A DNA stretch of 38,434 bases from assembly GCA_002343325.1 (NCBI GenBank), contig DDSG01000038.1, positions 459 to 38,892 on the forward strand, read 5' to 3'. Numbering within the stretch: the stretch's first letter is position 1; every line of letters starts with the position of its first letter. Of the stretch, positions 1 through 7,552 are shown piece after piece. The notes beneath the pieces were generated by a model. That model had not been told where the DNA came from, searched no databases, and saw only the letters and a program-made list of their open reading frames with translations. This DNA is from Phycisphaerales bacterium UBA2396. Lineage in GTDB: Bacteria > Planctomycetota > Phycisphaerae > Phycisphaerales > UBA1924. Both the position numbers and the translations under genes were made by a program.

Positions 1-30
1 GCGGGGGGTGCCGGGGGGCGGCAGCCCCGG
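1..30. repeat. Left copy of a GC-rich inverted repeat at the contig edge
   Basis: The first 30 bases are the reverse complement of 1481-1511, identical except for one extra G in the right copy. Each copy contains a dyad of the form CCGGGGGC/GCCCCCGG. The two copies face each other across the HEPN-like gene. The contig may end here because the repeat is multicopy in the genome; that is an inference. Confidence 0.7.
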
Positions 31-41
31 GCATCGGCGAC

Positions 42-1436
42 TCAGTCCTTGGTTTCGCTCTCGGGCGAATCGGCGTCTCTGGCCGTTGGAGCCTCCTCGC
101 CCAGATCGTCCGTCTGCTCCGCGCCCCAACCGCGCTGCGACGTTGGCACGATTGGCCCGTCGTACCCAACAGCGCTCGCGATGACTCTGTACAGCAACTC
201 GACGCCGGAGTAATACTGGTCGTATGTGATTTGTTCTTCGACCGCGGCACTCCCGTGGGCAGTAGGGTTTCGCAGCTTGCGCCAGCGGTCGACGAGCCCG
301 CGATCAACGCCCGTCCGGCCTGCCCAGGCGTACAACCGATCCGCTGCGCTCACGTCGGCCAGTCTGCCGAGCGCGCCCTTGGCCCGTTCGACAAGCGCAG
401 GATCGCCGTCCCACGCTGATACGTGATCGAGCAACGCGCGGAACAATCGCTTGCAGACGGTCGGCGGCTGCTCGTCCTTCAGGAGCACCCGCGAGAGTGA
501 CTCGATCCCGACCGCGAGGGTCAGACAAGCAGTCTGGAACGACCCCTGAGAGCCCCGGCGAATACCGCTCAACTCGTTCAGGATCGGCTCCACCGACTGC
601 CAGTTCGCATTCAGAAACACGAAGAAGCGTTCGAGTAGACACCAGTAGTCCCCCGCGCCCTGCGGCCCCTGAAACGTGACGGGGCCGGGCATCGCGGAGT
701 CGTACCGCCAGAACGGCCCCGAGCATAACTGCAAGTCCTCTCGTTCGTTGAATGACCGTAAGAGCACCGCCGCTGGCGCATTGCCTCCGGCCATGAACTC
801 TATCGCGTGAAGCATCAGCCCGGCCCAGTATGGCATGAACGGCTCATCCTTCCTGGCGAAGATCGAGAGCCATCCGTCCTCGAGCTTGCGGAACGTCACC
901 TCGGCTCCATCGATCGTCTGTGAATGATGATCCACGGCGTCCCGCCATCCCACTTCCTTGGTTCCAACGGTCTGGACGCTCTTGGTCCACATGTCGAAGG
1001 GGAGGCGCGTCAGGCCTGGGATCAGCACATGCGAGTAACTCGTGTGATGCTTTGGACGTTGCCGCGACCACATGACGTTGGCGAGGTGCTTGCGAAGACG
1101 CCAGTTCGGGATCGGGAGCTGGTTGCTCAGGTCCACGATCATCCAGTTGCTCGACCACATCCGTCCGCCTTCGTCCGTCGCACGCAACATGACGTGATCG
1201 TGTGGCTGGTACATCTCTCCTTGAGGCCTCGATGGTCTCAACACCGGGTGGGCCGCGCCATCGAAGGGAGAGATCAATCTGAAGTAGAGCCTGCCGTGCT
1301 TGTCCGATCGAATGACGCCCGATCCCTTCATCGCCACTTCCGAATAGTTCGGGCAGACGACCAACTCCATCTCGGGGCAGATCAGGTCCAATGACCCTTC
1401 AAACACCAACTTTGCCCAATCAAGTTCTCGCGACAT
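42..1436 (-). CDS. Hypothetical protein with a HEPN-like C-terminal region
   Basis: A 464-residue protein, start ATG at 1436. The reading frame stays open far upstream, but that extension runs through a tandem repeat and is low-complexity, so it was not used. The N-terminal half (about residues 10-200) is rich in aromatic and beta-type stretches and I do not recognise it. The C-terminal part (about 265-425) is helical and carries R389-N-P-T-A-H394, an R-x4-H arrangement typical of HEPN RNases, preceded by a helix around residue 310 (GIESLSR) of the sort seen in ApeA/HEPN proteins. If the HEPN reading is right it may be an RNA-cutting or abortive-infection protein; the fold is inferred from the motif only. 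The gene stands alone, flanked by inverted repeats at 1-30 and 1481-1511. Confidence 0.6.
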   Translation of the reverse strand: MSRELDWAKLVFEGSLDLICPEMELVVCPNYSEVAMKGSGVIRSDKHGRLYFRLISPFDGAAHPVLRPSRPQGEMYQPHDHVMLRATDEGGRMWSSNWMIVDLSNQLPIPNWRLRKHLANVMWSRQRPKHHTSYSHVLIPGLTRLPFDMWTKSVQTVGTKEVGWRDAVDHHSQTIDGAEVTFRKLEDGWLSIFARKDEPFMPYWAGLMLHAIEFMAGGNAPAAVLLRSFNEREDLQLCSGPFWRYDSAMPGPVTFQGPQGAGDYWCLLERFFVFLNANWQSVEPILNELSGIRRGSQGSFQTACLTLAVGIESLSRVLLKDEQPPTVCKRLFRALLDHVSAWDGDPALVERAKGALGRLADVSAADRLYAWAGRTGVDRGLVDRWRKLRNPTAHGSAAVEEQITYDQYYSGVELLYRVIASAVGYDGPIVPTSQRGWGAEQTDDLGEEAPTARDADSPESETKD

Positions 1437-1480
1437 GGCTGGATTATCGCACGGGTCAGCTCGTGTCGTCGGCTCATCTG

Positions 1481-1511
1481 CCGGGGGCTGCCGCCCCCCG
1501 GCACCCCCCGC
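1481..1511. repeat. Right copy of the inverted repeat flanking the HEPN-like gene
   Basis: This 31-base copy matches the reverse complement of 1-30 with one extra G. It lies 45 bases upstream of the HEPN-like start codon. The internal dyad (CCGGGGGC, loop, GCCCCCCGG) could form a strong hairpin, but there is no T-tract, so it is not a typical intrinsic terminator. Confidence 0.7.
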
Positions 1512-1596
1512 TTGGGCCTTTGCGGGCGTGGGCGGCGGGGCGGGATGCTTGCTCTGCGGATTGGTGGGCACGCACAGCGGGCTGGAATGCACGCGC

Positions 1597-1885
1597 TCCG
1601 GGAGCGGACGGGTGGCTTGTCCGGTCGTCCGGTCCTTGCGGACGGCATTCCAAACGACTTGTCCGACCGTCCGGCTCGTCCGTCCGACCGGCCAACTGCC
1701 TTGGAACGCCGTCCGGTCCTCGCGGACGGCAGGACAAGCGACATGTCCGATCGCGCGGCTCAAGTGGCCGGTCGGTCGGGTCGATGGTGAGATCGTCCGC
1801 GTGATGTGTGCGGTCGGCCAAGCGGTTTGGCGGATCGCACAACTCGCGCGGACGGTCCTGCGGACGGCATTGTGAACGGCCGCAC
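1597..1885. repeat. Degenerate 21-bp tandem repeat array
   Basis: Written in rows of 21 bases from 1597 or 1618, the sequence lines up in about 13 imperfect units. Related units such as TGTCCGGTCGTCCGG (1618), TGTCCGACCGTCCGG (1660), TGTCCGATCGCGCGG (1744) and TGTGCGGTCGGCC (1807) are spaced 42, 84 and 63 bases apart, all multiples of 21. A longer block (CGTCCGGTCCTTGCGGACGG at 1626, one mismatch at 1710) recurs after 84 bases. The period is seven codons, so both strands give spurious open frames with heptad patterns. No start and ribosome site supports a real gene here. Confidence 0.7.
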
Positions 1886-1956
1886 CGCAAGCCGCCGCCT
1901 CTGCTTCCTCATTTGGCCCTTTGGCGATGTGCCATTTGGCCCTTTGGAGCCCGCCC

Positions 1957-2631
1957 ATGGCCGAACGACGCTTCCCGAGGCCCGATGCCGACTTCGCCGC
2001 CTCCATGAACAACTACTACGACGCCGTGAAGACGTGGTGGGACACGCAGGGGCTTGACGCCAACGACCTCAAGCCGCTCGAAGAGGCGCTCGCGGCGTGG
2101 AACGCGAACTACCCCGCGCACGTCGCCGCGCAGAACGCGGCGCAGGCGGCGCGGCAGAAGAAGGACGAGGCCCGGCGCACGCTCGAAGCCGCGGCCCGGC
2201 CCGTGACTTCGTTCATCCAGAGTTATCCATCGACCACCGACGCCGACCGCGCGACCATCGGCATCACGATCCGCGCTGCGGGAGGCGGAGCGACGCCCGC
2301 GCCGAGCAGCAAGCCGCTGATCGTCGTCGAGTCCGCCGGGAGATTCACGCACGAACTCCGCCTCGTGGACGAGTCCACGCCGACCCGACGCGCGCGCCCG
2401 CGCGGCGTCGAGCGCGCCGAGGTCTTCGTCGCCTTCACGCCCACGGGCACCCCCCCTCCCGCCGCCCTCGATGCCTACCGCTATGTGCAGAGCGTCAGCG
2501 ACGGATCCACCGTGCTCTCGTACGAATCGCCGCAGGGCGGGTTGCAGGCGCATTACCTGGCGCGATGGGTGACGCGGCGCAACGCCTACGGCCCGTGGAG
2601 CGAGACCAGCAGCGCGACGGTGGCAGCGTGA
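1957..2631 (+). CDS. Conserved hypothetical protein, helical N-terminus and FN3-like C-terminus
   Basis: A 224-residue protein starting at ATG 1957; a TTG at 1921 is in frame but its extension is just the upstream CATTTGGCCCTTTGG repeat. The N-terminal ~95 residues are helical and alanine-rich (four-helix-like). The C-terminal ~120 residues look like a beta-sandwich and end in ARWVTRRNAYGPWSETSS, a pattern seen in FN3-like domains of a widespread hypothetical family in planctomycetes and Bacteroidetes (recalled, not searched). There is no signal peptide. A second, damaged copy of the C-terminal half lies at 3868-4143, so the locus once held tandem paralogues. Function unknown. Confidence 0.8.
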   Translation: MAERRFPRPDADFAASMNNYYDAVKTWWDTQGLDANDLKPLEEALAAWNANYPAHVAAQNAAQAARQKKDEARRTLEAAARPVTSFIQSYPSTTDADRATIGITIRAAGGGATPAPSSKPLIVVESAGRFTHELRLVDESTPTRRARPRGVERAEVFVAFTPTGTPPPAALDAYRYVQSVSDGSTVLSYESPQGGLQAHYLARWVTRRNAYGPWSETSSATVAA

Positions 2632-2681
2632 GCAGCGGGCGGTGCGGCTTCGAGCTGGTCTCCGCGAGGAACCGGCATTTG

Positions 2682-2690
2682 TGATATGAT
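2682..2690 (+). promoter_or_regulatory. Possible extended -10 promoter for the YHS-domain gene
   Basis: TG-A-TATGAT at 2682-2690 fits an extended -10 element, 58 bases before the ATG at 2749. No clear -35 hexamer is visible. It lies in an otherwise GC-rich gap of 117 bases, where this AT-rich patch stands out. Confidence 0.35.
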
Positions 2691-2748
2691 TTGGTTCCCG
2701 TGGTCGAGAGGTTCTCGCGCGGGCAGCACCACCGACTGAGGATCGTCG

Positions 2749-3864
2749 ATGAAAACCACTCTGCCCCTGTGCCGCTCGATCTCCGCCGGAGTTGCCGTGC
2801 TGCTCGCGGCTTCGGTCCTCGCCGCGCCGCCCGAGCGCACGCTCCCGGTCGATCCGGTGGAACTCATCGCCGGTCGCGAAGTGCCCGGAAAGGCCGGACT
2901 GTCCATCGAGCGAGACGGCATCTCGTACCAGTTTGCGACGCTTAAGAGCAAGGCCGCGTTCGAAAAGGAACCGGCGAAGTTCGAGGTGGCCGACGGCGGC
3001 GCGTGCGGGCGGATGGGGCCGCTGTCGGGCATGGGCGATGCGCGCCGCTACGCCGTGCACGCGGGCCGGATCTACTTCTTCGCCTCCGACGGGTGCCGGG
3101 CCGGGTTTCTCAAGGACCCTGCGAAGTACATCGAGGCCGATGACGAGAAGGTCTTCAGTTCCAACGAGCAGGTCGCGCGCGGGCGGGCCACGCTCGACAA
3201 GGTCGTGGCATGGGCGGGGGGCGCGGAGCGCCTGCGCGGCCTTACCACATTCCGCGCATCAGCCGCCCGCAAGGAGAAGCAGGGCGAGAAGGAGTACGCC
3301 GTCACCAACGAGACGGCCATCGCGTTCCCGGATCGTGCGTTCCAGAAGGAATCCTGGAACGAGTCGTGGTTCTCCACGGTGTCCGGGCCCGAGGGGGCGG
3401 CGATGGCATCGACCCGCGGCCAGGAAAGCATCGCGGCCAGCCGCGCCCGAGCCTTCCACCGCGCGATGGCCCGCTGGCCGATCGTGATTCTCAAGGCGCA
3501 CGTCGATGGTGCGCCGAAGGCCGATTGCCCGGGACTGATCGTGATCGCCGACGGTGAAGGCAAGCTCGGGGAGACGCCTGTCGAGTTCGTCAAGGTCTGG
3601 CTCAACGGTGCCGCCTCGCGGTTGGCGGTCGAGAGCGCGACCGGGAAACTGCTGCAACTGTCCTATCGTGGTCGGGACGGCACGACGACAATCGGCGAAT
3701 CGGTTCGCACGTACACCTCGTTCGCGACGGTGAAGGACATCAACCTGCCCACGGCGTACTCCGTGTCGTTCAACGGCAAAGACCTGCCCGCGGCGTCGGC
3801 GAAGATCGACGCGTTCGAGGTTAATCCCGAGTTGCCGGCGGATCTGTTTAAGGTCGCCAAGTAG
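2749..3864 (+). CDS. Secreted tandem YHS/TRASH-like domain protein
   Basis: A 371-residue protein with an N-terminal signal peptide (charged start, hydrophobic segment about residues 10-24, cleavage near ASVLAAPP). Residues about 33-83 resemble a YHS domain (PVDPVELIAG...), and residues about 85-130 a second, cysteine-containing copy (GACGRMGP... SDGCRAGFLKDPAKYIE), the type of small module proposed to bind metal. The remaining 220 residues look like the beta-rich LolA/LolB-type fold, ending in a vDG/LPt-like segment (DINLPTAYSVSF). An envelope metal-handling or lipid-carrier role is possible but unproven. The gene sits between the intact FN3-like gene and its broken half-copy, whose remnant begins three bases after this stop codon. 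Confidence 0.75.
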   Translation: MKTTLPLCRSISAGVAVLLAASVLAAPPERTLPVDPVELIAGREVPGKAGLSIERDGISYQFATLKSKAAFEKEPAKFEVADGGACGRMGPLSGMGDARRYAVHAGRIYFFASDGCRAGFLKDPAKYIEADDEKVFSSNEQVARGRATLDKVVAWAGGAERLRGLTTFRASAARKEKQGEKEYAVTNETAIAFPDRAFQKESWNESWFSTVSGPEGAAMASTRGQESIAASRARAFHRAMARWPIVILKAHVDGAPKADCPGLIVIADGEGKLGETPVEFVKVWLNGAASRLAVESATGKLLQLSYRGRDGTTTIGESVRTYTSFATVKDINLPTAYSVSFNGKDLPAASAKIDAFEVNPELPADLFKVAK

Positions 3865-3867
3865 TCC

Positions 3868-4143
3868 TTGTCCAAGCGGGCCCGAGTCGCGGCGGGCGTG
3901 CTCGGGGCCGAGGTGTGGGTGAAGTTGGTTGACGCAGACCAGCCCTCGCCGACCGACCCCGCCGCGCTCACGTTCCTGACCATGACGACCAAGCCGAGTT
4001 TCCGCCCCCCCCACGAGAAGCTGAGTTCAAGCCCGGCGAGGGCGGCGAAACGGGGGGCCGCCGTCTCCATGGCCCGTTGGATCAACACACGCGGCGAAAA
4101 GGGGGCGTGGTCGGAGGTCACGACGGCGACGGTGGCGGCGTAA
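3868..4143 (+). pseudogene. Frameshifted C-terminal remnant of a paralogue of the 1957-2631 gene
   Basis: The frame from 3868 reads SKRARVAAGVLGAEVWVKL and later ARWINTRGEKGAWSEV, ending TTATVAA. These align with RRARPRGVERAEVFVAF, ARWVTRRNAYGPWSET and SSATVAA of the gene at 1957-2631. Between them, near a run of eight C's (about 4006-4013), the matching frame shifts: a stretch reading AEFKPGEGGETG appears in another frame, and the original frame resumes after a second shift before 4073. The N-terminal half is missing altogether. Two indels at homopolymers could partly be sequencing errors, but the missing half means it is not an intact gene. Confidence 0.65.
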
Positions 4144-4145
4144 GG

Positions 4146-4742
4146 TCAGCGACGCTGCTTCTTACTTCTGCTCGTGACTCGGCGTGCTCTTCGCACACTG
4201 AGGAGAGTTCGTGCAGTCTTCTCCGCGCGCGAGTCCGCACCGGCGGCCCGGAGCGCGGCCTTGAAGTGCTTGCTCGCCCAGCGGTAGTGGGCCGCCGTAC
4301 TCGCGCGGATGTGCTTGGCGATGCTCCAGGACTTGCCGCACCACGCAAAACGCCCGACCGTGAGCAGGTCGGCCTCGTTCATCGTCGCGGCGTGAGAACG
4401 CAGCGCGGCGTGCCCGGCTCTGAAGTCGCGCCGAACGCGGGCGAGTGTGTGCCGCCGGCGCTTGAGAAAGATCGCGTGGTTCAGTTCGCGCGTCTCGCTC
4501 CACTTGAAGCCCGCGGCGGGCGGCGTCATGTCCTTGAGCGTGTCGCCGAGTCCGCACCAGCCGTCGCAACGCTCGGCCCAGTCGGCCACGTGCGCGAGCA
4601 CGTCCTTGAGCGACCAGCCCGCGCTGTTGACCCGTGATGACTTCCAGAGCCCCGGCGGCACGCGAGCGACCAGGTCGGTCAAGCCCGCGTACTCCGCGTC
4701 GATCTCTTCCAACAGATCATGGCGTGACGTGACCGTGGGCAC
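4146..4742 (-). CDS. ClbS/DfsB-like (DinB superfamily) four-helix bundle protein
   Basis: A 198-residue protein. The start must be the GTG at 4742, because an in-frame stop lies directly upstream (4746-4748). The opening TSRHDLLEEIDAEYAGL and the segment WSLKDVLAHVADWAERC are characteristic of the ClbS/DfsB branch of the DinB-like fold, as is the later HYRWASKHFKA-like helix. Members include a colibactin self-resistance hydrolase, but most have no known substrate, and the usual DinB metal-binding histidines are only partly evident. The C-terminal ~25 residues are Arg/Lys-rich. The gene converges on the pseudogene at 3868-4143, with two bases between them. Confidence 0.75.
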   Translation of the reverse strand: MPTVTSRHDLLEEIDAEYAGLTDLVARVPPGLWKSSRVNSAGWSLKDVLAHVADWAERCDGWCGLGDTLKDMTPPAAGFKWSETRELNHAIFLKRRRHTLARVRRDFRAGHAALRSHAATMNEADLLTVGRFAWCGKSWSIAKHIRASTAAHYRWASKHFKAALRAAGADSRAEKTARTLLSVRRARRVTSRSKKQRR

Positions 4743-4851
4743 GCCTCATTCTACCAACCGGGGTGCGGGCCACCACGTTGGAGCGTGCGAGGCGTCGGTG
4801 CTCGGCAACGGCGGGGGCGCGAGGACGACAGAGCCTCGTTATGATCACGGC

Positions 4852-5166
4852 ATGGCCACGCCGGGCAGAATCGATCTTCACCTGCGGTGCCGCGTTGCGG
4901 CGGGCAAGCGCGAGGAGTTCCTCGCGTTCCTGCGGGAAGCGATCCCGTTCTACGAATCGCCCGGCGGGATCACGGTCCGTCTGCTCCAGGACATGAGCGA
5001 CGATCACCGGTTCATCGAACTGGTGCTCTACGACGATCACGCCGCGTACGAGCGCGATCAGCAGCGCGTCGCCGGCGACCCGACGATGAAAGCGTACCTG
5101 GCCCGTTGGCGCGGGTTGCTGGCCGAGCCCCCGGTCGTCGAGGTCTACCGGCTCACGGCGCCGTAA
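4852..5166 (+). CDS. Small antibiotic-biosynthesis-monooxygenase-like (ABM fold) protein
   Basis: A 104-residue protein with the ABM dimeric alpha-beta barrel pattern: a first beta strand IDLHLRCRV, a helix GKREEFLAFLREAIPFY, strands ITVRLLQDM and FIELVLYDDHAAYERDQ, and a final EPPVVEVYRL strand. ABM proteins act as small monooxygenases or heme/quinone-handling enzymes; no specific substrate can be assigned. There is no Shine-Dalgarno site. A TATGAT at 4840-4845 lies only six bases before the ATG, so a leaderless transcript is possible. It converges with the permease gene on the other strand. Confidence 0.7.
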   Translation: MATPGRIDLHLRCRVAAGKREEFLAFLREAIPFYESPGGITVRLLQDMSDDHRFIELVLYDDHAAYERDQQRVAGDPTMKAYLARWRGLLAEPPVVEVYRLTAP

Positions 5167-5261
5167 GGCAACCGCGGCACTCGTGCCGCCGCTCTCGCCT
5201 TGGCCGCTTGGCCGCGCTCGACCGTTGTGGCGAGTGCTCCTTCGGCTTCGTGGCGATCGGA

Positions 5262-6008
5262 TCAGCTCAGCACGAGCTTCGCGCCCGCGATCAGGAGGAC
5301 CGCCGCGAGGGCGAGGTTCAGGGCGCGGGGCGTGGCGCGGCCGCTACCGATGGTGGCGCCGATCAGGCCTCCGACGCACGCCGCGGCCGCGAGCACCGCG
5401 AGCGACGGCGCGGGCCTCCATCCCGCGCTCGCCAGACCCGACAGCCCCGAGAGCGAGTTGAGCAGGATGAAGAGCGAGGCCGTCGCGGCGGTGCGCTTGG
5501 TGTCGGCCCAGTTGAACAGCAGCATCACCGGGCTGAGGAAGATACCACCGCCGGTGCCCGTCAGCCCCGCGACCAGACCGAGCACGCCACCGACGGCCAG
5601 CGCGACGGGTGTGTGCGGGGGCGACGGAGCGGCCTTGGACATCGGCGGATGCATCGCAACCCATGCCATGCGGAAGGCGGTGAGCAGGAGCACGACGCCG
5701 ATGGCGACCTTGAGGGCGTGGGCGGGCAGGTGGATCATGCCGCCGACAAAAGCGGCCGGGATCGAGGCGGCGGCGAAGGGCCAGAAGAGTGCCCATGAGA
5801 AGTGCCCGGCGCGGGCGAACTGCACGAACGCGATGGTGGCCACCAGCACGTTGATCGCCAGCGCCGTGGGGCGCATGACCTCGGGTGCGACCGAGAGCAG
5901 GGCCATCACCGCGAGATAGCCGGAGGCTCCGGCGTGGCCGACCGAGGCGTACAACGCGCCGACGATCAGGAAGCAGGCCGCGAGGAAGGGGAGGGCGTCG
6001 GCGGGCAT
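5262..6008 (-). CDS. TauE/SafE family sulfite/sulfonate exporter-like permease
   Basis: A 248-residue integral membrane protein with about eight hydrophobic segments arranged in two similar halves, the usual size and layout of TauE/SafE (DUF81) permeases. The typical glycine-rich motifs are present: VGHAGASGYLAVMAL in the first half and GLVAGLTGTGGGIFLSPVML in the second. The family exports sulfite, sulfoacetate or other organic anions; the substrate here is unknown. It starts nine bases after the moaA stop codon and is probably co-transcribed with it. Confidence 0.85.
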   Translation of the reverse strand: MPADALPFLAACFLIVGALYASVGHAGASGYLAVMALLSVAPEVMRPTALAINVLVATIAFVQFARAGHFSWALFWPFAAASIPAAFVGGMIHLPAHALKVAIGVVLLLTAFRMAWVAMHPPMSKAAPSPPHTPVALAVGGVLGLVAGLTGTGGGIFLSPVMLLFNWADTKRTAATASLFILLNSLSGLSGLASAGWRPAPSLAVLAAAACVGGLIGATIGSGRATPRALNLALAAVLLIAGAKLVLS

Positions 6009-6017
6009 CGGTTGATC

Positions 6018-7001
6018 TCAGCCGCCGATCGCCGACATCGGGCGCGCGGGCTGGCGGAAGTCGTGGGAGGCGATGCCGTGCCCGGGTTGCTTCGTCCACG
6101 TCGCGTCGATGAGGAAGTCGGCGAGGTGGTCGTCGGTCGCTCCGGCGCGGAGCGCGGCACGCAGGTCCCACTCGGTGGTGCTGAAGAGGCACGGGCGGAC
6201 CTTGCCGTCGGCGGTGAGGCGGAGGCGGCTGCACGCGCCGCAGAAGGGGCTGCTGACGGGGGCGATGAAGCCGATGCGGCCGGGGGCGCCGTCGGCGAAG
6301 GCGAAGGTGCGGGCGGTGCTGGAAGGATCGTCGTCATCGCGGGCGACAAGCGGGAAGCGATCTTCGATCGCGGCCCGCGTCTCGGTGGCGCTGACCCACC
6401 TGGACGAATCCCAAGCGTGACCGGAATCGAGCGGCATGAACTCGATGAACCGCATCTCGATCGAGTAGACGCGGGCCAACTCGGCGAGATCGGCGGCCTC
6501 GTCGTCGTTGAAGCCGCGGATGAGCACGGCGTTGAGCTTGAGCGGCGTGAGCCCCTCGGCCAAACACGCCTCGATGCCCGCGAGCACATCGGAGGGCGAG
6601 GAGGTGGAGCGCGTGAGCCGGGCGAAGCGGTCGGGCCGAATCGAGTCGATGCTGATGGTCACGCGGGCCAGTCCGGCGGCTTTCCGTTCTCGGAGCGCGT
6701 CACGGGTCAGCAGCGACGCGTTGGTGATCATCGCGATCTCGACGCTGGTCGCGGCGCGAATGCCGGCGATAATCGCCGTGAGTTCGGGGTGGAGCGTCGG
6801 TTCGCCGCCGGTGAGGCGGACCTTGCGGACGCCAAGAGAGTTCGCGATGCGGGCGACGCGAATGATCTCGCTGGTGGAGAGGAGCGATTCGCGGGGCGCG
6901 AAGCGGACGTCCGGCTCCATGCAGTAGATGCAGCGGAAGTTGCAGCGGTCGGTGACGCTGATCCGCAGGTCGCGGATGGTGCGGCCGTGCGAGTCGGTCA
7001 T
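6018..7001 (-). CDS. moaA: GTP 3',8-cyclase MoaA (radical SAM, molybdenum cofactor synthesis)
   Basis: A 327-residue protein, the normal MoaA length. It carries the radical SAM cluster C20-NFR-C24-IY-C27, the SAM-binding GGEP at about 65-68, and the C-terminal second-cluster motif FCGACSRLRLTADGKVRPC. The C-terminus ends in Gly-Gly (MSAIGG), as in active MoaA proteins. It converts GTP to the cyclic intermediate of molybdopterin synthesis. The start at 7001 (MTDSHGRTIRDLR) gives the family-typical N-terminus; in-frame ATGs exist upstream (for example near 7130) but the added sequence is not MoaA-like and would approach the next gene. It lies downstream of the NrfD operon, fitting cofactor supply to NapA. 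Confidence 0.93.
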   Translation of the reverse strand: MTDSHGRTIRDLRISVTDRCNFRCIYCMEPDVRFAPRESLLSTSEIIRVARIANSLGVRKVRLTGGEPTLHPELTAIIAGIRAATSVEIAMITNASLLTRDALRERKAAGLARVTISIDSIRPDRFARLTRSTSSPSDVLAGIEACLAEGLTPLKLNAVLIRGFNDDEAADLAELARVYSIEMRFIEFMPLDSGHAWDSSRWVSATETRAAIEDRFPLVARDDDDPSSTARTFAFADGAPGRIGFIAPVSSPFCGACSRLRLTADGKVRPCLFSTTEWDLRAALRAGATDDHLADFLIDATWTKQPGHGIASHDFRQPARPMSAIGG

Positions 7002-7195
7002 GCGGCGGCCCGCGCGGACAGACTCCGGGGCGGGCGGTGGCGTTCCGCCGATGACGCATGACTGCGACGTATTGAGTTGCGTGAGGGCCACCTGAGCGCG
7101 ACGGGTTGCCACGCCTGGAATGTCGTTCATGATCGGGTTGGCCAAGTGCGTCTGTCGCAAAGCATCTCCAATGGACACGGAAGAATGGCTGGCGA

Positions 7196-7552
7196 TCACA
7201 CGCCCCGCTCGAACTGCTCTTGTGCCCAGCTCCACGCCGCGACCGTACGCGGGAACCCCACGGTGTTCATGCCGAGCAGGATTGCCTGTTCGACCTCCGC
7301 GGACGTGGCCCCGTGCTGCATGGCGCGGCGAACGTGGCTGCGGAGCGCGGACTCAAGCCCCGCGCCGACACAGATACCGATCTTGATCAGGGCCAGCATC
7401 TTGGCATCGAGCGGGCCGGCGGCCTCCACGGCTGTGGCGATGTGTTCGTGGGCTCGGCCGAGCGCGGGGTACTTTGTCACGAAGGACTTGTACGTGCCCG
7501 GTATTTTGGCGGTTTTGCTCGTCGGTGCCTTCGGCTTGCGTGCGGCGCTCAT
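7196..7552 (-). CDS. Carboxymuconolactone decarboxylase/AhpD-fold protein lacking the usual Cys pair
   Basis: A 118-residue protein of the CMD/AhpD helical fold: an N-terminal basic tail, then PGTYKSFVTKYPALGRAHEHI, LDAKMLALIKIGICVGAG and RSHVRRAMQHGATSAEVEQAI, and a final helix. The position normally holding CxxC or a single Cys before the conserved His reads ESALRSHVRRA here, so the peroxidase-type redox pair is absent, and a thiol peroxidase activity is unlikely. The start at 7552 overlaps the stop of the upstream gene as ATGA, making it the last gene of the five-gene NrfD operon. Its role in that operon is unknown. Confidence 0.8.
   Translation of the reverse strand: MSAARKPKAPTSKTAKIPGTYKSFVTKYPALGRAHEHIATAVEAAGPLDAKMLALIKIGICVGAGLESALRSHVRRAMQHGATSAEVEQAILLGMNTVGFPRTVAAWSWAQEQFERGV

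Noticed and set aside
1437..2012. Long open frames on both strands through 1437-2012, including an N-terminal extension of the HEPN-like gene
   Set aside because: They come from the 21-base tandem repeat in GC-rich DNA; they lack ribosome sites and recognisable protein features.
7002..7195. Moco riboswitch upstream of moaA
   Set aside because: I could not find a convincing conserved multi-stem structure in the 194-base gap.
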